A stretch of 20,495 nucleotides of DNA from Burkholderiales bacterium UBA4615. Lineage in GTDB: Bacteria; Pseudomonadota; Gammaproteobacteria; Burkholderiales; Burkholderiaceae_E. This document shows positions 1 through 8,279 of the stretch, in pieces. The position numbers were made by a program, and so were the translations under genes. The stretch covers positions 290 through 20,784 of the forward strand of contig DGIT01000131.1 in the NCBI GenBank assembly GCA_002386465.1. The letters are read 5' to 3'. Position 1 is the stretch's first letter. The number at the start of each line of letters is the position of its first letter. The notes beneath the pieces were generated by a model. It did not search any database and was not told where the DNA came from. It saw only the letters and a list, made by a program, of their open reading frames with translations.

Positions 1-434
1 TTTTGCTTCGTGCCGGCTGGCACAAGGGGCGAGGCTGGCGAAACAGACACAGACCGCAATTGAGCCGAAGTGGCCGTGACGGACATCAGGCCCACCACAT
101 TACCCGATGCTGCAGTAATGCGTGCACTGCCAGGAGTGCGAGCGCTTAACACACCACTCGAGGTCACCGAAACCGCCCCCGGATTGCTGGAAGTCCAGGT
201 GAGTCCTGATTGCAGCACTTTGGAACTGCCGTCCGAATACGTGCCGGTTGCAGTCAAGACTTGGGTCGGGCCAATTGGCAAGAACCGGGTCTCGGGCGTC
301 AGACTCAGGGCCGTCAATGTCGCCACTGAGTTGCCTGAATCACCACCACTCTGGCTCGAACTGCTCCCGCAACCGGAGAGGGCCATGCTGGCTGCCAAAA
401 AACCAGCAGCAAACAGCTGAACGACGCGATTCAT
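1..434 (-). CDS. Ig-like (Big_2) domain lipoprotein, C-terminus cut off by window edge
   Basis: This gene runs off the left edge; 144 N-terminal residues are visible and no stop is reached. The start ATG at 434 follows a G-rich stretch usable as ribosome binding site. The protein begins with a lipoprotein signal ending in LSGC, so Cys22 should be lipidated, then a Ser/Gly-rich linker to about residue 36. Residues about 40-122 look like one bacterial Ig-like domain of the Big_2 type (LTALSLTPE opening, YSDGSS turn, WTSSNP, GVLSARTPG, ITA). A second copy seems to begin near residue 125 with the similar string LRSVSVSP. Big_2 domains are common in surface adhesins and cell-envelope lipoproteins. 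The gene lies 68 nt downstream of the tadD-like gene on the same strand, so it may be the last part of the Tad operon, perhaps a surface protein. Total length and function are unknown. Confidence 0.8.
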   Translation of the reverse strand, partial: MNRVVQLFAAGFLAASMALSGCGSSSSQSGGDSGNSVATLTALSLTPETRFLPIGPTQVLTATGTYSDGSSKVLQSGLTWTSSNPGAVSVTSSGVLSARTPGSARITAASGNVVGLMSVTATSAQLRSVSVSPASPLVPAGTKQ

Positions 435-502
435 TCCCGTCCCGTTTCAGGTAGAAGACATTTCAAGCTTGATTTGCTGGCGCAGCAGTGCAACCGGACA
501 CG

Positions 503-1519
503 CTACCCACCCGGCTTATCACCGCCAGCATCGCCAAGGACGATCGCGGAGGACTCCCATCCAGCATCCGTCAACTTATAGCCTCGCATGTCCTTGCCAA
601 TAATGACCAGGAGTTCGCGCTTAGCGCCAGCAGACGCAGGGACGACCGAGGCCTGAACAGGCAGTCTCTGCGCAATCTGGCGGGCTTCATTTTCGTACCC
701 CGGGCGATAGTAGATACGCGTCTGACGCATATCCAACTTGTCGCGATTGTAGGCGCGCGATACCTGCGCGCCCTGATCACGCCACTGCACGCTGAGTGTA
801 CGGGCCAGTTGCGATACGCCCCGCGCATTCAAGACGACGATCCGCGCCTCAGTGTCCAACCGCGCCGCGATCGCCACGCTTTCAGGCACGACCAATTGCG
901 ACCCCACTGCAACCGGCAAGCCTCCGGTCGACGCAATCGATGCCATCGACGGATACTGCGCATCAGAGCGTGGCACACGTACCAGGGACATATGGCCAGT
1001 CTGCGCAACTGTGGGGGATAACGGCTGGGCGACGGTATTGCCAATAGCAGGCAACGAGGTCAAGGCATTGCGCGCATTCGTGTGAGCGGCATCCAGCTCA
1101 ATGACACGCTGAAAGGCGATGCGCGCACCGGGCAAATCGCCCTGCATTCGTTTGACCAAGCCCATGTTGTAGTGGACATGTGCTCGCGCATCATCAATTG
1201 TCAATGCACGCGTCAGCGTGCGGCTGGCCTGCGCCAAATTCCCCTGAGTCGCAAGGATCGACGCTTTCGCGTTCAAGGCCTCTACATGCGTCGGCTCGAG
1301 TTGCAGACATCGATCGAGCGAGCGCATCGCCTGGCTGAGCTCGCCCTGAGTCAACCACGCCTTGCCCTGATCGTATTCCCGCTGAGCTGCAGAAACCGCT
1401 TGCTGAGCCGGCTTGGCAAACGGCACAACACCCGATTGCTCAGGCGAGCTCGCACATCCCTGAAAGAGCGCCACGGCCAATACTGACAGAACCAATGAGT
1501 AACCGGTCAACGATTTCAC
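503..1519 (-). CDS. tadD: TadD-type TPR lipoprotein with LytR_C-like C-terminal domain
   Basis: This is a 338-residue lipoprotein at the distal end of the Tad cluster. The lipobox FQGC puts the lipidated residue at Cys22. Residues about 43-150 form three tetratricopeptide-type repeats (AKASILATQGNLAQA and YNMGLVKRMQGDLPGA are clear helices). After a variable linker, residues about 225-310 match the LytR cell-envelope C-terminal pattern (VVLNARGVSQLA, then YNRDKLDMRQTRIYY). TadD proteins are pilotin-like lipoproteins thought to help the secretin or outer-membrane part of the pilus machine. The start is GTG at 1519, supported by AAGGAA nine bases upstream; no better in-frame ATG precedes the signal peptide. 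It starts 18 nt after the tadC stop. The TPR assignment is confident; the LytR_C role here is unknown. Confidence 0.85.
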   Translation of the reverse strand: MKSLTGYSLVLSVLAVALFQGCASSPEQSGVVPFAKPAQQAVSAAQREYDQGKAWLTQGELSQAMRSLDRCLQLEPTHVEALNAKASILATQGNLAQASRTLTRALTIDDARAHVHYNMGLVKRMQGDLPGARIAFQRVIELDAAHTNARNALTSLPAIGNTVAQPLSPTVAQTGHMSLVRVPRSDAQYPSMASIASTGGLPVAVGSQLVVPESVAIAARLDTEARIVVLNARGVSQLARTLSVQWRDQGAQVSRAYNRDKLDMRQTRIYYRPGYENEARQIAQRLPVQASVVPASAGAKRELLVIIGKDMRGYKLTDAGWESSAIVLGDAGGDKPGG

Positions 1520-1537
1520 GGTGCGCGTTCCTTTAAA

Positions 1538-2491
1538 TTATTTACCGCCCGCCATACCCTTCAGCAGTTCTGCGATCGTGAGGAAGGCCGGGCCAGCCAC
1601 AACAATGAGCAAGGTCGGAAGAATACACAGCATCAGCGGAAACACGAGTCTCGTACCAATGGTGGCAGCCTGCTCTTCAGCGCGCTGTTTTCGGCGCGTG
1701 CGAAGCAATTCGCTGTAAATGCGGAGTGAATCAACCGCGCTGCCGCCGAATTGGTCTGCCTGAATCAAGGTCGAAACAAGAGACGAAATTTCGTCCACAC
1801 CATTGCGACTGCCAAGATTACGCAAGGCCACGTCGCGCCCACGCCCAGCTCGCATTTCCAGCACAACCAGCTGCAATTCCGAGGCGATATCAGGGTAGGC
1901 AGAGGCCATTTCTTCGGCTACACGACTCAAGGCAGCTTCCAGGCTAAGGCCCGCCTCCATGCAGACGATCATCAGATCCAAGGCATCTGGAAACGCATTG
2001 AAGAGTGCCCGCTTACGCGCCTCAATTTTGCGATTCAGCACAATCTCAGGCAAAAACAAGCCCACTGCTCCGCTGAGCGCCATGGCAGACCAGTAATCCG
2101 AAAAACTCAGCTCCGAAGGCCATACAAGGCACACGAGCAGGGCCACAAGTGGCAGGCCCACCGTCAGCAGAGTCTTCACACCGAAGAATGCAATGGGTGC
2201 TCGCGGCTGGCGCCAGCCTGCATGAAAAAAGCGGTCGCGCATTCGGGACCGCTCATCTTCCTTTTCGGGCAGAGTCAGCGTTGAGAGTCGGCCACTAAAG
2301 TCTGCAATCGCCTCGATGAACCCGCCCTCTTCATCCGCCACACCAAGTTTGGTGTCCTCAAGTCGACGCAACCGGACGGCCAGCCGTGCACGTGATCCCA
2401 CTCGCCATAAAGCAAGCGTCAGCAACAAGGCGCTGGCAAACGCGCAGAACGCAATTGCTACAAGGATCAGCGTGTCGCGAGAAAAATCCAT
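1538..2491 (-). CDS. tadC: Tad pilus inner-membrane platform protein TadC
   Basis: TadC is a polytopic inner-membrane protein of the T2SS F / GspF family that pairs with TadB as the platform on which the TadA ATPase drives Flp pilus assembly. From the ATG at 2491 it has 317 residues. A hydrophobic N-terminal segment is followed by a cytoplasmic region, two central membrane segments (FFGVKTLLTVGLPLVALLVC and the next one ending GLFLPEIVLN), the typical FPDALDLMIVCMEAGLSLEAAL motif region of T2SSF domains, and a final membrane span near the C-terminus (LVFPLMLCILPTLLIVVAGP). A TTG at 2503 could add four residues; neither start has a strong ribosome binding site, so coupling to tadB, which stops 18 nt before this ATG, is likely. 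Confidence 0.92.
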   Translation of the reverse strand: MDFSRDTLILVAIAFCAFASALLLTLALWRVGSRARLAVRLRRLEDTKLGVADEEGGFIEAIADFSGRLSTLTLPEKEDERSRMRDRFFHAGWRQPRAPIAFFGVKTLLTVGLPLVALLVCLVWPSELSFSDYWSAMALSGAVGLFLPEIVLNRKIEARKRALFNAFPDALDLMIVCMEAGLSLEAALSRVAEEMASAYPDIASELQLVVLEMRAGRGRDVALRNLGSRNGVDEISSLVSTLIQADQFGGSAVDSLRIYSELLRTRRKQRAEEQAATIGTRLVFPLMLCILPTLLIVVAGPAFLTIAELLKGMAGGK

Positions 2492-2509
2492 CGCAAGGGC
2501 CAACTACAA

Positions 2510-3511
2510 TTAAAAATTGATGCGGATCACGCGGCGCATCCAGAAGACACCGACCGTCATCATCCCGGCGGAAACCCAGAGCATCTTATGTCCCTGCTCA
2601 GTCGTCCAGAGTTTCTGGATATACGTCGGGTTCAGAAGATATGCCATCAGGACGGTGATAAACGGCAATAAAAACAAAATGATCCCTGAGATTCGGCCGT
2701 CGGCCGACAGGACCCTGATTTGGCCGGCAAGCGTACTGCGCTCTCGCATCAGCTGCGCGATTTTGTTCAAGACTTCGGCCAGATTGCCCCCCGTTTCACG
2801 TTGAATAAGGGTGGCAATCGTCATGAATTTCAAGTCCGAACTCGGTACACGCTGAGTCAGATTGGACAATGCGACTTGCGGTGAGGCGCCAAAGGTAATC
2901 TGGTCATGCGCCATCCGGAATTCCGCCCCAATTGGATCCGGCATGTCTTCGGCAACCACCTTCATGGCCGCCGGCATGGAATATCCAGCACGCATCGCGC
3001 GGCTGAGCACCTCCAGCGCATCAGGAAGCTGGGCATCGAACCGCTTCAATCGGTTGTCTCGGCGTTGTTTGATGCTTAGGGTAGGCAAGCTTCCAAGGAT
3101 GACAGCCAAGGGAATCGCGAGCACCGCATCGACCCCGATCAACACCGTCAGCATCAAGCCACCGAGCAACGCGGCCAGGCTCAAAAAGATAAGTTTTCCG
3201 ACGGTCCAGCTGGAACCGGACTGACGCAGCCAACGATCGACCTCATCGATTCGCGGAACAGTTGCCAGAACGCTGTTCAGCTTGGCATTTCGACTGTAGA
3301 CCTTGCCTTGAAGCACTTGCGAGTCATCAGATTCAGAAGACTCGAGTGGATCGTGATCAGAGGACGACATGCGCTCAATGCGAGATCGGACGCGCCGCGC
3401 CGGTTCGGAACGGTTCGCTCGCCACCAGCTGATCCCAAGATCAACGGCCAACGCAACCAGCAGGAACGTAAAGACGCCAATCAGCAGCAGAGATAGATCT
3501 GTACCAGACAT
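2510..3511 (-). CDS. tadB: Tad pilus inner-membrane platform protein TadB
   Basis: TadB is the second GspF-like platform protein and the partner of TadC. It has 333 residues from the ATG at 3511. A membrane span near residues 6-28 precedes a charged cytoplasmic stretch; two central spans follow (LIFLSLAALLGGLMLTVLIG and the next), then the T2SSF signature LPDALEVLSRAMRAGYSMPAAM and ETGGNLAEVLNKIAQLMRER, and terminal membrane segments including IILFLLPFITVLMAYLL. The chosen ATG lies one base after the tadA stop (TGAAATG), implying translational coupling. The frame stays open upstream to 3568, but that extension overlaps tadA and adds an unrelated basic leader, so it was not used. Confidence 0.93.
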   Translation of the reverse strand: MSGTDLSLLLIGVFTFLLVALAVDLGISWWRANRSEPARRVRSRIERMSSSDHDPLESSESDDSQVLQGKVYSRNAKLNSVLATVPRIDEVDRWLRQSGSSWTVGKLIFLSLAALLGGLMLTVLIGVDAVLAIPLAVILGSLPTLSIKQRRDNRLKRFDAQLPDALEVLSRAMRAGYSMPAAMKVVAEDMPDPIGAEFRMAHDQITFGASPQVALSNLTQRVPSSDLKFMTIATLIQRETGGNLAEVLNKIAQLMRERSTLAGQIRVLSADGRISGIILFLLPFITVLMAYLLNPTYIQKLWTTEQGHKMLWVSAGMMTVGVFWMRRVIRINF

Positions 3512-3512
3512 T

Positions 3513-4874
3513 TCAGGAATACCGCCGTGCAGGATCAAACATCTCGTCCGGGAGCGTGTAGCCAGCATTGGCCATGCGCTCGGCGAATCTTGGCCGGATA
3601 CCGGTCGCTGAGAAATGGCCCATCACCTGGCGCTCAGGGCCAAGCCCGGTTTGCTTGTAGCCCCACACCTCGTGCATGGCAATCATGTCGCCCTCCATGC
3701 CAGTAATTTCCTGAATGCTGACGACTTTGCGCTGACCGTCAGTCAGGCGGCTCACCTGCACGATGATTGAAATCGCCGAGGCGATCTGTGCCCGCAAGGC
3801 TTTGGTCGACATGGAGACGTCGGACATCGTCAGCATCGATTCAATCCGCGTCAGTGCGTCTCTGGGCGTGTTGGCGTGAATGGTCGCGATTGAACCTTCG
3901 TGGCCAGAGTTCATGGCCTGCAGCATATCGATCACCTCACTCCCCCGAACCTCCCCCAGGATGATGCGATCCGGACGCATCCTCAATGCATTTTTGACCA
4001 AGGCGCGCTGGCTGATTTCGCCGCGTCCTTCAAGATTTGGGGGACGCGTCTCAAGCCGAACTACGTGTGATTGCTGCAATTGAAGCTCGGCAGCGTCTTC
4101 GATGGTGACAATGCGCTCTGAATCCGGGATGTAAGACGACAGAATATTCAACAGCGTCGTCTTGCCGCTGCCGGTACCGCCGGAGATGATCGTATTGAGC
4201 TTGCCGCCAACCATCGCATTGAGCAACTTGGCCATGGGCTCGGGCAAGGCCTTCTTGGCAATCAGATCAGGCATGCGCAACGGAATGCGCGAAAACTTCC
4301 TGATCGACAATACAGGGCCATCAAGCGCCAAAGGCGGAATGATCGCATTGACCCGAGAACCATCGGGCAACCGCGCATCCACCATCGGACTGGACTCATC
4401 CACCCGCCTGCCTACGCGGGAGGTGATCTTTTCAATGATCTTCATCAGATGCTCATCGTTGTCAAAACGAACATCAGTTTTTTCCAGACGCCCGTTTCGC
4501 TCGACGAACACGCTGCTCGATCCGTTCACCAGGATGTCGGCCACGCTCTGATCATTCAGCAAAGGCTCCAGCGGTCCAAAACCAAGCATTTCGTGCTGGA
4601 CTTCAGTCAGCAAGGCGCGGCGCTCGGCATCATTCAGAACCGCGTCCTCTTCCTGAAGAATCTGAGCGACCTGGACTCTGATTTCCTCACGCACCCGCTC
4701 TTCACTGAGCCGCTGGAAGCGCCCCAGATCTACGCGGTCGATCAGGGCCAGATGCACTCGCTGCTTGAGTTCAGCCTGCACCCTAGAAGCACTCACGGGG
4801 GCCCGTGACTCAATCGGGACCGGCGGCTTGCGCTCGGGCGTTTCAATGGCAGCCAGCCGTTCACGCAATGACAC
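3513..4874 (-). CDS. tadA: Tad pilus assembly ATPase TadA/CpaF
   Basis: TadA (CpaF) is the hexameric secretion ATPase that powers Flp pilus assembly at the cytoplasmic face. The 453 residues contain all hallmark motifs: the N-terminal CpaF region with GFGPLEPLLND and ADILVNG (about 97-118), Walker A GGTGSGKT (232-239), an Asp box around VTIEDAAELQL, Walker B RIILGEVRGSE with Glu308, and the His box GHEGSIATIHAN (324-335). Length is normal for the family. The start is GTG at 4874, preceded by a good AGGAGAG site and 14 nt after the tadZ stop. No key residue is missing, so it should be active. Confidence 0.97.
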   Translation of the reverse strand: MSLRERLAAIETPERKPPVPIESRAPVSASRVQAELKQRVHLALIDRVDLGRFQRLSEERVREEIRVQVAQILQEEDAVLNDAERRALLTEVQHEMLGFGPLEPLLNDQSVADILVNGSSSVFVERNGRLEKTDVRFDNDEHLMKIIEKITSRVGRRVDESSPMVDARLPDGSRVNAIIPPLALDGPVLSIRKFSRIPLRMPDLIAKKALPEPMAKLLNAMVGGKLNTIISGGTGSGKTTLLNILSSYIPDSERIVTIEDAAELQLQQSHVVRLETRPPNLEGRGEISQRALVKNALRMRPDRIILGEVRGSEVIDMLQAMNSGHEGSIATIHANTPRDALTRIESMLTMSDVSMSTKALRAQIASAISIIVQVSRLTDGQRKVVSIQEITGMEGDMIAMHEVWGYKQTGLGPERQVMGHFSATGIRPRFAERMANAGYTLPDEMFDPARRYS

Positions 4875-4888
4875 TTGATCTCTCCTGT

Positions 4889-6082
4889 TTAGCCACGACT
4901 GCCCAGAAACCGTTTAATCCACGAAGTCTGACCGGGCGCTGAAATTGGGTCGTCAATGCGGCCGGCAAACTCGCTCAGACTTTTCGCAATCGCACTGCTG
5001 CGAGCCAGCTTAGGAACGGGCACACCCTGATTGACTGAAGCCGAAGCCACTTTGTAATCATTAGGCAGGACTGCAAAGAGCGGGGCTTCCAGCGCGTCCT
5101 CAAGATCTTTTTGGGTGATATCGGCATTGCGGTCGAATCGACTCAGCACAGGACGCTGCTTGCCCTCTGAATAGCCCAGCGACTTGAAAAGCGACAACAT
5201 GCGCTTGCCGTCCCTGACATAAGGCAATGTCTGCTGCAGAACAGGGTAAATATGGTCCGACATGTCGAGCGCCTGCACTGTTCCTGCATCCAGAGTTCGC
5301 CCAAGGTCGAGAATTACATAGTCAGCTTGCGAGCGCGCAAAGGACAACAGCCCGCTGACATCTGCACCGCCAATTTCAGACGCTGCGGTTGGATCATTCG
5401 GCGCCGGCAACACCCAGAAGTTCGGCAAAACCTGCACAACGGCTGACTCAAGCAAGGCCGCATCGACCCGATGCACATCGCGCACAATATCCACAACAGA
5501 GCTGACTGGCCGGCGATCCGACAAGTAGAGAATGGCATCCCCAAATTGCAGATTGAGATCGATCAGCATGACCCGTTTGTTGGATCGCTCAGCGAGCGCG
5601 TATCCAAGATTGGTCGCGATGAACGTTGCACCACTGCCGCCCTTGCAGGAGACGAAAGCCATGACTTGTCCGCCGGTGGCGACCGAATGGCTGCGGCTTC
5701 TGCGAATGCGATCGAGCGCTTGAGGCAGCTCTGCCGGGTCGCCATTGAGGGACACAACCTCTTTCAGCCCGATCCGCAGCGCCGCGCGCAGCATGTCCAC
5801 TGAAATATCTGCTGCAATCAGGACGATGACCACGCTCGGATGTTGCGCAATGATATGTGTCAGCGCTTCATAGTCGGATGCTGAACTGGCGTCAGCCTCG
5901 ACGACCAGGACGTCGCTCTTTTGCTCAGCGAGCACGCCGATGGCCTCGTAGGCGCCACCGAGCGTGACGACTGAGACATTGACGCCAGGGATGCCCCGAA
6001 GCAGGTCATAGGTCGCATCGAGCCTTGGTTGGGTACGGCAACAGAGGGCGATTTTCAGGGGCTCGGACGTAGGCATCGGCAT
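4889..6082 (-). CDS. tadZ: Pilus localisation protein TadZ/CpaE (receiver-like plus ParA/MinD-type ATPase)
   Basis: TadZ (CpaE) directs the Tad machine to its place in the cell. Residues about 8-130 resemble an atypical response-regulator receiver fold, and residues about 140-375 form a ParA/MinD-type ATPase with a deviant Walker A (CKGGSGAT), a LIDLNLQFGDAILYL segment and DYVILDLGRT as Walker B. The deviant loop keeps the first lysine but has Ala where canonical P-loops have Lys, as many CpaE/TadZ proteins do. The preferred start is ATG at 6082 (397 residues); ATG at 6076 and TTG at 6088 are alternatives. No clear ribosome binding site is seen, and the upstream gene stops at 6089, so coupling is likely. 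The C-terminus WIKRFLGSRG is a short basic amphipathic stretch. Confidence 0.93.
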   Translation of the reverse strand: MPMPTSEPLKIALCCRTQPRLDATYDLLRGIPGVNVSVVTLGGAYEAIGVLAEQKSDVLVVEADASSASDYEALTHIIAQHPSVVIVLIAADISVDMLRAALRIGLKEVVSLNGDPAELPQALDRIRRSRSHSVATGGQVMAFVSCKGGSGATFIATNLGYALAERSNKRVMLIDLNLQFGDAILYLSDRRPVSSVVDIVRDVHRVDAALLESAVVQVLPNFWVLPAPNDPTAASEIGGADVSGLLSFARSQADYVILDLGRTLDAGTVQALDMSDHIYPVLQQTLPYVRDGKRMLSLFKSLGYSEGKQRPVLSRFDRNADITQKDLEDALEAPLFAVLPNDYKVASASVNQGVPVPKLARSSAIAKSLSEFAGRIDDPISAPGQTSWIKRFLGSRG

Positions 6083-6088
6083 GGGCAA

Positions 6089-6562
6089 TCACGAACACGC
6101 AGCACTCGGCAATTCCAGGCGCTTCGTCACAGCGACTGATGCAGGAAAACTCAATCCGGCCACATTGAACGGGGCACCCTGTGACCTCTGATAACTCGGC
6201 AGCAAAGTCACCTGTACGTTGGTACACGCCGTACCCGAACAACCGGCAGGAAGCTTCTTCACGGCGATGTCAGAAGTCGTCACCGGGATCCAGGCGGTCA
6301 TCGCGGCAACGGCTTTGGATGGATCGATTGGTTCGTCGTAACAGACCGCGACCGCTCGGGCTCCAAGTTCGGTCGCAATATTCGCCGCCGAATATTGGTA
6401 TCCATAAATACCCGCCCACACGGTCAGCATCATCAGCAGAACGAACGCGTAAAAACTGAGTGCAAACTCAACGGCGACACCACCTTGCTGTGACTGCCTG
6501 ATGCCTTGGGGCGAGAGCGAGTACCACTGCCCTCTTTCCTGGTCATCGTTCCGACGATTCAT
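6089..6562 (-). CDS. TadE/TadF-type pseudopilin (second copy)
   Basis: This 157-residue protein is a TadE/TadF-family minor pseudopilin. A hydrophilic leader ends at QQG, then comes GVAVEFALSFYAFVLLMMLTV, the hydrophobic helix of a type IVb-like prepilin. Cleavage after Gly27 would put Glu32 at mature position +5, the usual TadV target geometry. The rest is a small periplasmic domain with four cysteines (VCYDE, AGCSG, TACTN and the C-terminal AACS). TadE and TadF are processed by the same peptidase as Flp and are needed for fibre biogenesis. It starts at ATG 6562, three nt after the upstream pseudopilin gene, with AGGGA inside the end of that gene. Whether it is TadF or a second TadE cannot be settled by eye. 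Confidence 0.85.
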   Translation of the reverse strand: MNRRNDDQERGQWYSLSPQGIRQSQQGGVAVEFALSFYAFVLLMMLTVWAGIYGYQYSAANIATELGARAVAVCYDEPIDPSKAVAAMTAWIPVTTSDIAVKKLPAGCSGTACTNVQVTLLPSYQRSQGAPFNVAGLSFPASVAVTKRLELPSAACS

Positions 6563-6565
6563 CTG

Positions 6566-7099
6566 TCAGATTCCCTGGGGAAGCGTGACAGCGACCATTG
6601 GGAACGTCAGATCAATCTGGTTCGCAAGCGCTGCGGGGAAAAATTTCGGGGTGTATTGATAGCGGTAGACACCCACCGTGAGGGCACGAATACCGTTTAA
6701 TGCTCCGGTTGCCGGCCAGTAGTACGGTTGCGGACTACCGGTGCATCGTGACGTCGTTGAGAACCCGGACGAGCACACAAAGAGACAGTTCACCGTACAA
6801 AGAGGGCCCTGGGTTGGCGACTCGAGGCTTGGTAGCTGAAAAGCGGATGACGCCGCAACATCAGCACCCTGAACAAGATTGAACGCATTGTTAACATGAG
6901 TGCTGCTGAAATCAGGCGAAGCAGGATCAAACTGGGTCAGATAGCGTGCTGCGTCGTGCACCCGCTTGGAGAGGCTATGGTACTGATTGAGGGCAAAGCT
7001 AAATTCGAGCGTTGCCAAAGCGATCAGCACGATGGGAATCGTGACTAAGGCCAGTTCCACTGCGGCTGCACCGCGATCGAATCTAGACCGTATCTTCAT
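6566..7099 (-). CDS. tadE: TadE-type pseudopilin with a cysteine cluster
   Basis: The 177-residue product has a short basic leader, MKIRSRFDRG, then AAAVELALVTIPIVLIALAT, the classic TadE-like signal: cleavage after Gly10 leaves Glu15 at +5. The hydrophobic helix continues to the family-typical LEFSFALNQYHSL. The periplasmic part is notable for four cysteines at about 101, 105, 109 and 119 in a Ser/Thr-rich loop (CTVNCLFVC) followed by an aromatic PQPYYWPA stretch. A C-terminal part (VGVYRYQYTPKFFP) looks like the usual TadE beta region. It starts at ATG 7099, nine nt after the tadG stop, with only a weak ribosome binding site. It should be processed by TadV and act as a minor pilin or primer. 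Confidence 0.88.
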   Translation of the reverse strand: MKIRSRFDRGAAAVELALVTIPIVLIALATLEFSFALNQYHSLSKRVHDAARYLTQFDPASPDFSSTHVNNAFNLVQGADVAASSAFQLPSLESPTQGPLCTVNCLFVCSSGFSTTSRCTGSPQPYYWPATGALNGIRALTVGVYRYQYTPKFFPAALANQIDLTFPMVAVTLPQGI

Positions 7100-7108
7100 G
7101 AACTCAAC

Positions 7109-8251
7109 TCAGCGAGCCAAAGCCGCAATCGGCTGGCCTTGATTGCTGCCAGACACGGCTGCGCCGTAATTGGCTGCACAGCCTATGCCTGGTGCGGATA
7201 GGGCTCCTCGATATATCATCCTGGGAGTATCAGCGCCTCCCTTTCCGTTTCCGTTACCTGTCACCGCACTAGTCAGCAATTCCATACAGGCGTAAGCCAG
7301 CGGTTTCACGGAGACGTTACCCGTGTCCAGAAGGCCTCCGCTCGTGGAGCAGTTCACGATCACTGCTCCCATAAACTTCCGTGTCGGGCTTTGAACGCGC
7401 GCATTCCATTCATCCTGAATCGCTTGCACGTTTCCGCCTTCCTGCTTGATGTTGGTGAGCGAGGCAAAATTCACTTTCGGGCAGCTTCCATTACCCTGCA
7501 AGTAAGATTTCAGTCTCGCCGCGTTGCCATTTGTATTGACATCGCCGTCAAATTTCGCCCATTTAAATTTATTTAGCGTGTCGTTATCGTTTTTCCATAA
7601 ACCTGTAATAACTTGCCCTTTTTCTATTTGGCCAGCTGACGGGTTACATACCGCAATCGGCATGATGCACAGATCTTCGGTATAACCAATCCCGGCAGTC
7701 GACGTGGCTGTCACGGAAAACGGGGAGACGGCTGAAATCAGCGTGGGCAGGAAACCCGCCTGAGTTGCCTGACAGCGGGCAAATCTTTGTGAGCCGGTCG
7801 GAAGCGTATCCGTGAAGGGATCGGTCAATTTCGAGCTGAAGCAGACCTGCAACTGTGTGCCCGACGCCCCATTTGCTGCTGCACCACAAGATGAAGATGT
7901 GACAGAAAGCTGCTTGTGAGCAATCCCTACCTGGTTCAATTGGGCGAAATTCAGACCGACTGTCGCAGGGTGTGGCGAAGTATTCCCGATAGCTAACTGG
8001 GTCGCAGCGGCCAACGCACAGGAATCAGTAGCTGCCTGCAACTGCGTACGGGCAATCAGAAGATCTGACACAGAGTAAGACAGACCGAACATCCCCAACA
8101 AAACCGGGACGGCCATGACAGCCACCACGGGCGCGAAGGCGCCTCGTTGTTGATGGCGATGTCGGCCTCGCTTGAAAAACGGTGCGATCGCATCGTTTCG
8201 AGCCGCTCGTCGAGAGGTACTCAGAGCATCCAAGCTGATCACGTGGGCCAT
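7109..8251 (-). CDS. tadG: TadG-type pilus assembly protein (Tad_N domain)
   Basis: From ATG 8251 the protein has 380 residues. A basic N-terminus (FFKRGRHRHQQRG) leads into the Tad-type membrane helix AFAPVVAVMAVPVLLGMFGL at about residues 38-57, followed by the family pattern VSDLLIARTQLQAATDSCALAAA. The remainder is exported and has ten cysteines. It is much shorter than classical TadG with a von Willebrand A domain, and no DxSxS metal site was seen. TadG-like proteins sit in the envelope and are thought to anchor or stabilise the pilus base. The frame is open to 8398, but that extension overlaps the upstream lipoprotein gene by more than 100 nt. GTG 8254 is another possible start. The segment around 7535-7635 is distinctly A/T-richer than its surroundings. 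Confidence 0.85.
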   Translation of the reverse strand: MAHVISLDALSTSRRAARNDAIAPFFKRGRHRHQQRGAFAPVVAVMAVPVLLGMFGLSYSVSDLLIARTQLQAATDSCALAAATQLAIGNTSPHPATVGLNFAQLNQVGIAHKQLSVTSSSCGAAANGASGTQLQVCFSSKLTDPFTDTLPTGSQRFARCQATQAGFLPTLISAVSPFSVTATSTAGIGYTEDLCIMPIAVCNPSAGQIEKGQVITGLWKNDNDTLNKFKWAKFDGDVNTNGNAARLKSYLQGNGSCPKVNFASLTNIKQEGGNVQAIQDEWNARVQSPTRKFMGAVIVNCSTSGGLLDTGNVSVKPLAYACMELLTSAVTGNGNGKGGADTPRMIYRGALSAPGIGCAANYGAAVSGSNQGQPIAALAR

Positions 8252-8279
8252 CACAGCAAAAGGGGCTCCCTGGTACGCG

